From the NCBI RefSeq assembly GCF_017814975.1, contig NZ_JAGIQA010000019.1, forward strand, positions 93,890 to 157,889: a DNA stretch of 64,000 nt, read 5' to 3'. The notes beneath the pieces were generated by a model that was not told where the DNA came from, did not search any database, and was given only the letters and a program-made list of their open reading frames with translations. Of the stretch, positions 8,343-19,888 are shown one piece after another. Origin of the DNA: Cupriavidus consociatus (GTDB taxonomy: Bacteria; Pseudomonadota; Gammaproteobacteria; Burkholderiales; Burkholderiaceae). The position numbers were made by a program, and so were the translations under genes. How positions within the stretch are numbered: position 1 is the first letter of the stretch; each line of letters begins with the position of its first letter.

Positions 8343-8570
8343 ATGAAAACCCTGCAAGCCCTTACCAAGGTGACCTTGATTGGTGTAACGGTCGCGGCAT
8401 TTGCCGGTTGTGCCGACATGACTCCCAAGCAACGCAATACGGCGATTGGCGCGGGCGCCGGTGCGGTGGGCGGTGCGGCGCTCACACACGGTAGCGCGCT
8501 CGGCACGCTAGGCGGCGCGGCGGTCGGCGGCGTGATCGGTAACGTCGTGACCGACGACCACCACAAGTAA
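8343..8570 (+). CDS. Small glycine-zipper outer-membrane lipoprotein, OsmB-like
   Basis: 75 aa. A lipoprotein signal peptide ends in a lipobox-like AFAGC with Cys22 as the lipidation site. The mature part begins ADMTPKQRNTAIGAG and then has a Gly/Ala-rich glycine-zipper helix pair (about residues 36-68), as in OsmB and related YmgG/SmpA-like lipoproteins. The GGAG in CATCGGAGCC lies about 6 nt before the ATG. The protein probably sits in the cell envelope; its role is not known, although OsmB relatives respond to osmotic stress. The glycine riboswitch promoter begins 73 bp downstream. No terminator is evident between them. Confidence 0.85.
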   Translation: MKTLQALTKVTLIGVTVAAFAGCADMTPKQRNTAIGAGAGAVGGAALTHGSALGTLGGAAVGGVIGNVVTDDHHK

Positions 8571-8588
8571 ATTGCAACGCCCGAGCCC

Positions 8589-8618
8589 GCGGTCGCGGTC
8601 GCGGTCGCGGTCGCGGTC
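8589..8618 (+). repeat. Short tandem repeat, five copies of GCGGTC
   Basis: Five perfect head-to-tail copies of the hexamer GCGGTC lie 25 bp before the -35 of the gcv promoter and 18 bp after the lipoprotein stop codon. Copy number could vary by slippage. Confidence 0.9.
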
Positions 8619-8642
8619 CACTGTGCGGCTTCCCGGCCAGGT

Positions 8643-8671
8643 TTGACAAAGGCCGGGGCCTCCCGTACATT
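8643..8671 (+). promoter_or_regulatory. Sigma70 promoter of the gcv operon
   Basis: A perfect -35 TTGACA (8643-8648), a 17-nt spacer and a -10 TACATT (8666-8671, 4 of 6). The transcript would start near 8678, exactly where the first aptamer of the glycine riboswitch begins. Confidence 0.8.
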
Positions 8672-8677
8672 GCGCGC

Positions 8678-8902
8678 ATCCGACCGGGAGAGCGCGCAGA
8701 TCTGCGCCGCCGAAGGGGTATCACCCGAAAACTCTCAGGCACCACGGACCGGTCGGATCGGCATGCAACATGCACACGATGCATGCCGCACTCTGGAGAG
8801 CGGCACCCGCCATTCGTGGCGAGCGTGCCCACCGAAGGGGCGCGCGAGGACGGGGTCCACCGGATCCGCTTCGTAATCTCTCAGGTATCGAGGACAGAGG
8901 GG
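8678..8902 (+). ncRNA. Tandem glycine riboswitch (two aptamers)
   Basis: Aptamer 1 spans 8678-8758. Its P1 stem is ATCCGACC/GGTCGGAT, and it has the hallmark GGGAGAGC, CCGAAGGGG and ACTCTCAGGCACC segments. Aptamer 2 spans about 8789-8902. Its P1 is CTCTG/CAGAG, with GGAGAGCGGCACC, CACCGAAGGGG and ATCTCTCAGGTA. The two are separated by about 30 nt (8759-8788) that form a perfect 9-bp stem, CGGCATGCA/TGCATGCCG; such linkers are usually short. The known family binds glycine and in gcvT leaders usually permits expression when glycine is present. A long terminator hairpin follows directly and shares its start with the end of P1 of aptamer 2. Confidence 0.93.
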
Positions 8903-8967
8903 TCATCCGCTGCAGCGGATTGCTCGCCTATTGGCGTAGCGATCGCTGCGGCGGATGACCCTTTTTT
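8900..8967 (+). terminator. Riboswitch expression platform: long intrinsic terminator
   Basis: The stem GGGTCATCCGC (8900-8910) pairs with GCGGATGACCC (8951-8961). An inner stem GCAGCG/CGCTGC and further pairing toward the loop extend it, and six T residues follow (8962-8967). It begins at the last bases of aptamer 2 P1, so ligand folding of P1 and terminator formation could compete. This supports a glycine-ON switch for gcvT. Confidence 0.88.
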
Positions 8968-9001
8968 GTTTTTGCAACCCGATATTGCCCCCGAGGATTC
9001 C

Positions 9002-10129
9002 ATGACGCTCCAGGCCACGCCCCTCAACGCCATCCACCGCGCCCTCGGCGCCCGCATGGTCGATTTCGGCGGCTGGGACATGCCGGTCAACTACGGCTCC
9101 CAGATCGAAGAACACAACGCCGTGCGCACCGACGCCGGCATGTTCGACGTGTCGCACATGTGCGTGGTCGATCTCGGCGGCCCCAATACCCGCACCTTCC
9201 TGCGCGGCCTGCTGGCCAACAACGTCGACAAGCTGCAGACGCCGGGCAAGGCGCTGTATTCGTGCATGCTCGACGAAAAAGGCGGCGTGATCGACGACCT
9301 GATCGTCTATTTCTTTGCCGAGGACCGTTTCCGCCTGGTGGTCAACGCCAGCACCGCGGTCGGCGATATCGACTGGATCCGCGCGCGCAACGATGCCACC
9401 GGCAGCGGCGTGACCATCACCCCGCGCCGTGAAGATGTTGCGCCCCCCGGCACGGAGCCGCTTGCCATCGTGGCGGTGCAGGGGCCCAACGCCCGTGCTA
9501 GGGTGTGGAGCACCTTCCCGTCGACCCAACCTTCTGATGCGCTCAAGCCGTTCAACGCTGTCGTGGTGCAGGATCCCGCACTCGGCGAGGTCATGGTCGC
9601 GCGCACCGGCTACACCGGCGAAGACGGTTTCGAGCTGGTCGTGCCGGCCGCCAGCGTTGCCGGCCTGTGGGAAAAACTGAATGCCGCGGGCGTGCGCCCG
9701 GCCGGCCTGGGCGCGCGCGACACGCTGCGCCTGGAAGCCGGCATGAACCTGTACGGCCAGGACATGGACATCAAGACCTCGCCGCTCGACGCGGGCCTGG
9801 CCTGGACCGTCGACCTGCAGAGCGAGCGCGACTTCACCGGCAAGGCGGCGCTGGCCGCTGCCGGTTCGCGCCAGCAGTTCCTCGGCCTGATCCTGCGTGA
9901 CAAGGGGGGCGTGCTGCGCGCCCACCAGAAGGTCATCACCCCCGCGGGTGACGGCGAAATCACCAGCGGCACCTTCAGCCCATCGTTGTCGCAATCGATC
10001 GCGTTCGCGCGCCTGCCGCAGGGCGTGAACGTCGGCGACACCGTGCAGGTGGAGATCCGCGACCGCAAACTCAACGCGACTGTGGTTAAACTGCCGTTTG
10101 TGCGTAATGGCAAGGCACTCGTGAGCTGA
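9002..10129 (+). CDS. gcvT: Glycine cleavage system T protein (aminomethyltransferase)
   Basis: 375 aa, the usual GcvT length. It takes the aminomethyl group from lipoylated GcvH, transfers its methylene to tetrahydrofolate and releases ammonia. The folate-binding YgfZ/GcvT fold is evident from the N-terminal VDFGGWDMPVNYG and MFDVSHM, the central ARTGYTGEDGFEL, and GLGARDTLRLEAGMNLYG with the conserved Asp and Arg near the folate site. GAGG lies about 7 nt before the ATG. The frame extends upstream into the riboswitch, but only this ATG has homology and a ribosome site. First gene of gcvT-gcvH-gcvP-sdaA, controlled by the glycine riboswitch. Confidence 0.96.
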   Translation: MTLQATPLNAIHRALGARMVDFGGWDMPVNYGSQIEEHNAVRTDAGMFDVSHMCVVDLGGPNTRTFLRGLLANNVDKLQTPGKALYSCMLDEKGGVIDDLIVYFFAEDRFRLVVNASTAVGDIDWIRARNDATGSGVTITPRREDVAPPGTEPLAIVAVQGPNARARVWSTFPSTQPSDALKPFNAVVVQDPALGEVMVARTGYTGEDGFELVVPAASVAGLWEKLNAAGVRPAGLGARDTLRLEAGMNLYGQDMDIKTSPLDAGLAWTVDLQSERDFTGKAALAAAGSRQQFLGLILRDKGGVLRAHQKVITPAGDGEITSGTFSPSLSQSIAFARLPQGVNVGDTVQVEIRDRKLNATVVKLPFVRNGKALVS

Positions 10130-10161
10130 GGGAAACACTCGCTTACCCAACGGTCGCCCTC

Positions 10162-10188
10162 GCCTGCCGGCAGCGTTGCCGGGCAGGC
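10162..10188 (+). other. Intercistronic hairpin between gcvT and gcvH
   Basis: GCCTGCCGGCA and TGCCGGGCAGGC pair around GCGT with one bulged G. No T tract follows, so it is not a standard terminator. It may stabilise or mark a processing point of the gcv mRNA. Confidence 0.55.
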
Positions 10189-10228
10189 ATCACCCAACAA
10201 GAAACAGATCTGAATCCGGAGAACCTTC

Positions 10229-10609
10229 ATGAATTTCCCCGCCGACCTCAAATACACCGAGTCGCATGAGTGGGTGCGCGTCGAAGCCGACGGCACGCTC
10301 ACCATTGGCATCACCGACCACGCGCAAGATGCGCTGGGCGACATCGTCTTCCTGGAACTGCCCGAAGTGGGCAAGTCGGTCGGTGCCGGCGACGCGCTGG
10401 CAGTGGTGGAATCGGTGAAGGCCGCTTCCGACATCTATGCACCGGTGGCCGGCGAAGTGATCGCAGTGAACGAGGCCGCCACGGCCGAGCCGGAAAGCGT
10501 CAATGCCAATGCCTTCGACGCCTGGCTGTTCAAGCTCAAGCCGGCCAACAGCGACGACGTCAACGGCCTGATGTCGGCCGACGCGTACAAGGCCAGCGTC
10601 GGCGCCTGA
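10229..10609 (+). CDS. gcvH: Glycine cleavage system H protein
   Basis: 126 aa, the normal length. This small cytoplasmic carrier shuttles the aminomethyl group on a lipoyl arm between GcvP, GcvT and the L protein. The lipoyl-lysine site is Lys64 in AVVESVKAASDIYAP, the typical ESVKA context. The Tyr-Thr-ESHEWVRVE start and the GDIVFLELPEVG strand are those of GcvH. A CCGGAG sequence about 7 nt before the ATG serves as Shine-Dalgarno. It lies 99 bp after gcvT and 99 bp before gcvP; both gaps hold hairpins without T tracts. Confidence 0.97.
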   Translation: MNFPADLKYTESHEWVRVEADGTLTIGITDHAQDALGDIVFLELPEVGKSVGAGDALAVVESVKAASDIYAPVAGEVIAVNEAATAEPESVNANAFDAWLFKLKPANSDDVNGLMSADAYKASVGA

Positions 10610-10616
10610 TCGCCCC

Positions 10617-10640
10617 GTCGATCCCGCACGCGGGATCGAC
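10617..10640 (+). other. Intercistronic hairpin between gcvH and gcvP
   Basis: A perfect 11-bp stem, GTCGATCCCGC pairing with GCGGGATCGAC, encloses only two unpaired bases and starts 7 bp after the gcvH stop. No T tract follows. As DNA it is a near-perfect 24-bp palindrome. Confidence 0.65.
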
Positions 10641-10708
10641 ACACAGCATTTGCAGCGCCGCGGCACGGCTGACCACCTGCCGCAGCGCTCCCCACGAGGT
10701 TCTTGCCA

Positions 10709-13639
<2,931 letters not shown>

Positions 13640-13650
13640 TAATGCACACA

Positions 13651-13683
13651 GGCCGGTGCCGCCGCGTCCGCGGAGGCCCGGCC
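13651..13683 (+). other. Intercistronic hairpin between gcvP and sdaA
   Basis: GGCCGG with GCC pairs with GGCCCGGCC around an inner CCGCG/CGCGG stem. No T tract follows. It is the third such structure; every spacer of the gcv operon has one. Confidence 0.5.
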
Positions 13684-13789
13684 GTCGCACTATCCTCAGG
13701 ATGACGGGCCAGCCAGCGGCGTGCCCGTTGCCGTACTTCGACCGCCTAACAAGAGCCTCTGCGGGCCACCCCATTGCTGGAGACATTCC

Positions 13790-15166
<1,377 letters not shown>

Positions 15167-15286
15167 GCTCCCATAAACAAGCGAGAGGTGCCGGAGGGCA
15201 CCGATTGCGGACCCAACGCACCCAATGGGCCTCCATTGCGGCGTATCATGGCGGCGTTCCCCGACTGCAGAACAAGAGGGCCCGCC

Positions 15287-16024
15287 ATGCAGACCTTCCA
15301 CCAGCTCTTTGACGATTCCTCGTCGACCTTCACTTATCTGCTGATCGATGCGGAAACGAAGGACGCGCTGCTGATCGACCCGGTCGACCACCAGCTCGAA
15401 CGCGACCTGGCGCTGGTCGAGGATACCGGCGCACACCTGGCCTGGGTCATCGAGACACACGCCCACGCCGACCACATCACCTCCGCCGGCCATCTCGCCA
15501 TGCAGACCGGCGCGCACACCGCGGCGCCATCGGGCTGCGATATCAAGCCGGCACAGAAGCAGCTGATCGACGGCGACACTGTCGCATTCGGCAAGCAGGT
15601 GCTGCGCGCCATCCATACGCCCGGCCATACCGCCGGCAGCATGAGCTACCTGTGGGAAGAGCCCACGGCTGACGGCATCGTGCGTCGCGTCTTTACCGGC
15701 GATGCGCTGCTGATCGACGGCTGCGGCCGCACCGATTTCCAGTCGGGCGACGCCGGCACGCTTTACGACAGCCTGACCCGCAAGCTCTTTGCGCTGCCCG
15801 ACGATACCCGGGTCTACCCCGCGCACGACTACAGGGGCCAGACCTCGTCGACCATCGGCCATGAGCGCGCGCACAACAGCCGCGTATCCGGCCGCACGCG
15901 CGAGGAGTTCATCGACATGATGCGCAACCTGAACCTGCCCCGGCCCAGGCTGATCGATATTGCGGTGCCGGCCAACCAGCGCCTGGGCCTGCGCGACGGC
16001 GAGAGCGTGCCGCACGGCGCCTGA
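15287..16024 (+). CDS. Persulfide dioxygenase-like metallo-beta-lactamase-fold protein (ETHE1 type)
   Basis: 245 aa. A metallo-beta-lactamase-fold protein with THAHADH (57-63), then HTPGHTAGSMSY and GDALLIDGCGRTDFQ, and HDYRG near the end. The combination of GCGRTDFQ and the single-iron HxHxDH site is typical of ETHE1/Blh persulfide dioxygenases, which oxidise glutathione persulfide to sulfite. The start at 15287 has AAGAGGG 8 nt upstream. It is followed after 26 bp by an OsmC-like gene, so the two may be cotranscribed. A glyoxalase II-like role is possible but the motif set favours ETHE1. Confidence 0.88.
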   Translation: MQTFHQLFDDSSSTFTYLLIDAETKDALLIDPVDHQLERDLALVEDTGAHLAWVIETHAHADHITSAGHLAMQTGAHTAAPSGCDIKPAQKQLIDGDTVAFGKQVLRAIHTPGHTAGSMSYLWEEPTADGIVRRVFTGDALLIDGCGRTDFQSGDAGTLYDSLTRKLFALPDDTRVYPAHDYRGQTSSTIGHERAHNSRVSGRTREEFIDMMRNLNLPRPRLIDIAVPANQRLGLRDGESVPHGA

Positions 16025-16050
16025 AGCATTCCAATCTTAGGAGTCACCGC

Positions 16051-16524
16051 ATGTCCGTATATACCGCCGAAGTCCTGTGGCAGCGCGACGGGCAGGATTT
16101 CACCGGCAACCGCTACAGCCGCAGGCACCTGCTGCGCTTCGACGGCGGCGCCGAAGTCCAGGGCTCGTCGTCGCCCCATGTGGTGCCACTGCCGATGTCG
16201 GACGCCAGCGCGATCGATCCGGAAGAGATGTTCATCGCCTCGCTGTCGAGCTGCCACATGCTGTGGTTCTTGTCGCTGGCGGCGAAACAGCGCTTTGTGG
16301 TCGACCGCTATGTCGATGCCGCCACCGGCGTGATGGAAAAGAACCGTGAGGGCCAGACGGCGATGACGGTGGTGACCTTGCGTCCCCAGGTCACTTTCTC
16401 CGCCGGGCGCGAGCCCACCCGCGACGAGCTGGAGCGCCTGCACCATGCCGCGCACGATGCCTGCTTTATCGCCAACTCGGTCCGGACCGAGGTGCGGTGC
16501 GAACCGCTGGTCGCCGGCGCCTAG
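16051..16524 (+). CDS. OsmC/Ohr-family peroxide-related protein
   Basis: 157 aa, normal for the family. OsmC-like proteins reduce organic peroxides through two cysteines. Here they are seen in SLSSCHMLWF (about residue 70) and AHDACFIANSV (about residue 138). TAEVLWQRDG at the start and DPEEMFIASLSSCH are typical of the OsmC branch rather than Ohr. A clear Shine-Dalgarno (TAGGAG) lies about 8 nt before the ATG. It sits between the ETHE1-like gene and an alpha/beta hydrolase gene 10 bp downstream, which suggests a small operon for thiol or peroxide stress. Confidence 0.9.
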   Translation: MSVYTAEVLWQRDGQDFTGNRYSRRHLLRFDGGAEVQGSSSPHVVPLPMSDASAIDPEEMFIASLSSCHMLWFLSLAAKQRFVVDRYVDAATGVMEKNREGQTAMTVVTLRPQVTFSAGREPTRDELERLHHAAHDACFIANSVRTEVRCEPLVAGA

Positions 16525-16534
16525 CCGCCCCCCC

Positions 16535-17368
16535 ATGCCGGTACCTGCGCTGCCCGCGGCACGGCCCGCGTCGGCGCGGCGCCTGCTGCGCTGGCTGCTG
16601 GCTGGCGTGGTCCTGCTTGGGTCCGTCCTGATGCTGCAGGATCGCTTCCTCTACTTTCCCGACAAGGCCTCGGTCGACGACATGGTCGCGCCCGGATTGC
16701 GCGCATGGCCGGGCCCGGATGATTTTCGCGGCCTGCTGGCCGAGCCGCACGGCCCCGTCCGCGCTACCGCCATCGTCTTCCACGGCAATGCCGGACACGC
16801 CGGCCATCGCGGCTACTACGCCAGCGTGCTGACGCGCCTGGGCATCCGCGTGATCCTGGCCGAATACCCGGGCTATGGCCCGCGCGGCGGCACGCTTGGC
16901 GAGCGCAGCTTCGTCGACGATGCCGGACAGGCGATTGATCTGGCCCGGCGCCAATTCGACGGCCCGCTGCTGCTGGTCGGCGAATCGCTCGGCGCCGGTG
17001 TTGCGGCGGCCGCCGCCGCGCGCCAGCGCGAGCACGTCGATGCCGTGCTGCTGATTACGCCGTGGGACAAGCTCGCCCACGTCGCCGCACACCACTATTC
17101 ATGGCTGCCGACCGGATGGCTGCTGCGCGACCGTTACGACAGCGTGACCCACCTGGCCACTTTTGGCCGCCCGGTCATGGTGGTTGTGGCCGAACGCGAC
17201 AGCATCGTTCCGCCCCGGCTAGGCAAGGCGCTCTATGAAGCGCTGGACGAACCGCGCCGCCTGGCGGTGATCGACCACGCGGGGCACAATGACTGGACCG
17301 GCTACGTCGACGAGGCATGGTGGCGCAACGCGCTCGCGTTCCTGCTGTCGCCGCCGGCGTCCCGCTGA
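16535..17368 (+). CDS. Membrane-anchored alpha/beta hydrolase (BEM46/ABHD-like)
   Basis: 277 aa. One N-terminal membrane segment (about residues 16-35) after Arg residues, then QDRFLYFPD, characteristic of the BEM46-like hydrolases. The catalytic triad is visible: Ser151 in GESLG, Asp222 in AERDSIVPP and His251 in DHAGHNDW. The oxyanion region is FHGNAGHAGHR (82-92). The ATG at 16535 lies 10 bp after the osmC-like stop, without a good Shine-Dalgarno site, so translation may be coupled. The substrate is unknown. The gene ends 22 bp before the convergent ligase gene. Confidence 0.87.
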   Translation: MPVPALPAARPASARRLLRWLLAGVVLLGSVLMLQDRFLYFPDKASVDDMVAPGLRAWPGPDDFRGLLAEPHGPVRATAIVFHGNAGHAGHRGYYASVLTRLGIRVILAEYPGYGPRGGTLGERSFVDDAGQAIDLARRQFDGPLLLVGESLGAGVAAAAAARQREHVDAVLLITPWDKLAHVAAHHYSWLPTGWLLRDRYDSVTHLATFGRPVMVVVAERDSIVPPRLGKALYEALDEPRRLAVIDHAGHNDWTGYVDEAWWRNALAFLLSPPASR

Positions 17369-17390
17369 TTTGCGCGTGCTCGGCCTCATG

Positions 17391-18506
17391 TTACGCGGCC
17401 CAGCGCTCGCACGCCTTGCGCACCGTCTCGCGCTGGCTGCGCGCGTCGGCATCGGTCTGGCGCAGCCATTCGGCATCGCCGTCGCGACGTTCGGCGAGCG
17501 CACGGATATTGGCCAGCGCCGGTAGCGAACCGAGCGCCTCGGCATGCGGCACCAGCGCATCGCAGATCGACAGGATATGGTCGGCGATCGGCATCCGGGT
17601 CAGCTCGTTGGGATGCACGTACTCGCCATCCAGGCCGAAGCGGCACGCCTGGAAGCGGTTGAAGGTGTACACCAGGTAATCGTCTTCCTGCGGCATGAAC
17701 GGGCGCGACAGGAGCAAGTAGCGCGCCAGCATCTGGATATAGGCGGCGATATCGCAAGCGCGCTGCACCGTCAGCGGCGTGTCCATCACGCGGACCTCGA
17801 TGGTGCCGAATTCCGGCTTCGGCCGGATATCCCAGTAGAAGTCCTTCATGCTCTCGATCACGCCGGTATTGCGCATCTTCTCGAAGTACGCCGTGAAGGC
17901 GTCCCACGTCAGCAGGAAGGGCGCGCGCCCGCTCATCGGGAATGCAGCGACCGAATTCAGGCGCGCCGAGGCAAAGCCGGTATCGACACCCTGCACATAC
18001 GGTGACGACGCCGCCAGCGCAACGAAGTGCGGCACGTAGCGGCCGATGGCGTGCAACAGGAACAGCGACTCGTCCGCTGTCGGGCAGCCGATATGCACGT
18101 GCTGGCCGAACACGGTGAACTGCTTGGCCAGGTAGCCGTACAGCTCGGAGATGTACTGGTAGCGCGGCGAGTCCGAAATGGTGCGGTCGGACCACTGCAT
18201 GAACGGGTGGGTGCCGCCGCCGGAAATGCCGAGGTTGAGCGAGTGCGACGCCGCCACCATCAGGTCGCGCATGGTGGTCAGCTCGTCCAGCGCCTGCTGG
18301 TAGCTGTGGCAGATGCCCGTGCTGATCTCGATCATCGACGGGCTGATCTCCGGCTTGATGTCGCCGGCATGCTCGGCGCCCTTGAGCGCGCGCAGCAGGT
18401 CGGGCGCGAACGGCGCCAGGTCATAGTCGTGGCGGTTGACCAGCTGCAGCTCCAGCTCCACGCCGAAGGTCAGCGCCTCGGATTGCTTGAACGATTCGAG
18501 CGACAT
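17391..18506 (-). CDS. Glutamate-cysteine ligase-like carboxylate-amine ligase (YbdK/GCS2 family)
   Basis: 371 aa, the usual YbdK length. It belongs to the GCS2 family of ATP-dependent carboxylate-amine ligases; E. coli YbdK has weak gamma-glutamylcysteine ligase activity. Visible signatures are TFGVELELQLVN (about 13-24), IKPEISPSMIEISTG, GGGTHPF, FGQHVHIGCP and the C-terminal FGTIEVRVMDTP. GGAGG lies upstream of the ATG at 18506. That ATG overlaps the TGA of the antiporter gene as TGATG, so translation is coupled. The substrate pair in this organism is not shown by the sequence. Confidence 0.9.
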   Translation of the reverse strand: MSLESFKQSEALTFGVELELQLVNRHDYDLAPFAPDLLRALKGAEHAGDIKPEISPSMIEISTGICHSYQQALDELTTMRDLMVAASHSLNLGISGGGTHPFMQWSDRTISDSPRYQYISELYGYLAKQFTVFGQHVHIGCPTADESLFLLHAIGRYVPHFVALAASSPYVQGVDTGFASARLNSVAAFPMSGRAPFLLTWDAFTAYFEKMRNTGVIESMKDFYWDIRPKPEFGTIEVRVMDTPLTVQRACDIAAYIQMLARYLLLSRPFMPQEDDYLVYTFNRFQACRFGLDGEYVHPNELTRMPIADHILSICDALVPHAEALGSLPALANIRALAERRDGDAEWLRQTDADARSQRETVRKACERWAA

Positions 18507-19729
18507 CAGCGCCCTCCTCCATTGGCCCGGGATTCGCCGGCGAAGCGCAGCGCCCACGCTGCCAACACCGGACCCAGCAGTTGTTCGATCGCCAGCGCGC
18601 ACAGGATGATGGCGGCCAGTGGCTGTCCGGTACCGGGGTAGATGCGCGCCACGTCGCTCATCAGCAGGTAGGCCAGCCCCGACATCGGCGCCAGCGCCAG
18701 CCCCAGTGCCATGCACTGGCGCATGCTCAGGCCCGAGAACGATCCCAGCGACACCACCCCGGCGAACTTGGCGAGGTGGCGCAGCAGCACCAGCACGACG
18801 GCATAGACGCCGCCCACGGCCCAGTCATGCGCGGTCAGCGGCAAGCCCAGTGACACCACCATCACAATGATCAGCAGGCTGCCGGCACTGCCAAAGTGCG
18901 GCGGCCACACATGCGGCTGGCTGTCCTGATGCTTGAACACCACGCCGGCCAGCAGCAGCGTCAGCGGCATCGACAATTTTAGTACCCGGGTCAGCGCCAG
19001 CGTGAACAGGACCAGGCCCACCAGCACCAGGAAGCTGTAGTGGTCATCAGCCGACATGCGCTCATAGATCACGTGGCCCACCTTGCCCACCACCCATGCC
19101 AGCAGGCACGAGCCCAGCAGGAGGTAGAGGGGATGCAGCAGCGCGGCGCCCAGGTTGCCGTATTCGGAATGCAGCCACCCGGTGGTCACCTGTACGATCG
19201 CGGCGGCGTAGATGCTGTTCAGCGCCGCCATTGCCATCAGCCGCTCCGTGACCTGGCCCTCGGCGCGCAGTTCGTTCTTGAGCTGCAGCACGATGGTGGG
19301 CGAGGTGCTGACGGCAATGCCGCCGGCCAGGATCGCCACGCCGGGCGAGGCGCCTATCCATTGCAGCACCGCCGCGACCAGGCCCCAGGTCAGCAGGCTC
19401 TCGAAGGCGCTGGTCAGCAGCAGCCAGCGATTGGCGCGCAGCCAGGTCAGCGACAGCCGGTGCCCGAGTTCGAACAGGGCCAGGGCCAGCGCCATATCGA
19501 TCAGGATACGGGTCTGGTTGACCATGTTCTCGTCGACGATGCCGCGCCCCAGCATGCCGGCGAAGAGGCCCGCCACGGCATAGCCCACGATGCGCGGGCA
19601 GCGCAGCCAGCGGCGGCTGACTTCCCCCGCCAGGCCCGCGCCCACCAGCGCGAGTCCGACCCAGAACAAGCCGCCTGGGGCGAGGGGGAGTGTAGGAAAT
19701 AGTTGGCTCAGTCCGTTCATGGTCGACAT
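18506..19729 (-). CDS. Cation:proton antiporter, CPA2 family, without a regulatory domain
   Basis: 407 aa, almost entirely membrane-embedded with about 12 hydrophobic segments. CPA2 signatures are seen in LIDMALALALFELGHRLS and GGIAVSTSPTIVLQLKNE in the middle, and LTLLLAGVVFK later. There is no C-terminal TrkA-N/RCK domain such as KefB and KefC carry, so the protein is a bare transport domain. Its own start is ATG at 19729 or 19720. It is coupled by a stop/start overlap to a GCS2-type ligase. Ion specificity (Na+ or K+) cannot be read from sequence. Confidence 0.88.
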   Translation of the reverse strand: MSTMNGLSQLFPTLPLAPGGLFWVGLALVGAGLAGEVSRRWLRCPRIVGYAVAGLFAGMLGRGIVDENMVNQTRILIDMALALALFELGHRLSLTWLRANRWLLLTSAFESLLTWGLVAAVLQWIGASPGVAILAGGIAVSTSPTIVLQLKNELRAEGQVTERLMAMAALNSIYAAAIVQVTTGWLHSEYGNLGAALLHPLYLLLGSCLLAWVVGKVGHVIYERMSADDHYSFLVLVGLVLFTLALTRVLKLSMPLTLLLAGVVFKHQDSQPHVWPPHFGSAGSLLIIVMVVSLGLPLTAHDWAVGGVYAVVLVLLRHLAKFAGVVSLGSFSGLSMRQCMALGLALAPMSGLAYLLMSDVARIYPGTGQPLAAIILCALAIEQLLGPVLAAWALRFAGESRANGGGR

Positions 19730-19812
19730 GGTAATGTAAGCACATCACAATCCATGTCAGTGATTGTCCGACACCGCACCAAACGCATCACGAACTTCTG
19801 TCAACTTCTCGT

Positions 19813-19843
19813 AAAAAACGCCATCTTCGAGATGGCGTTTTTT
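19813..19843 (-). terminator. Bidirectional-type terminator downstream of the TPR gene
   Basis: AAAAAACGCCATC pairs with GATGGCGTTTTTT around TTC, a fully symmetric stem with T tracts on both strands. On the minus strand it ends the TPR gene that stops at 19889. Confidence 0.9.
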
Positions 19844-19888
19844 ACATTTTGTGGGGAACTCAGCGCGCCCCGATCGCCGTGCGGCGCT

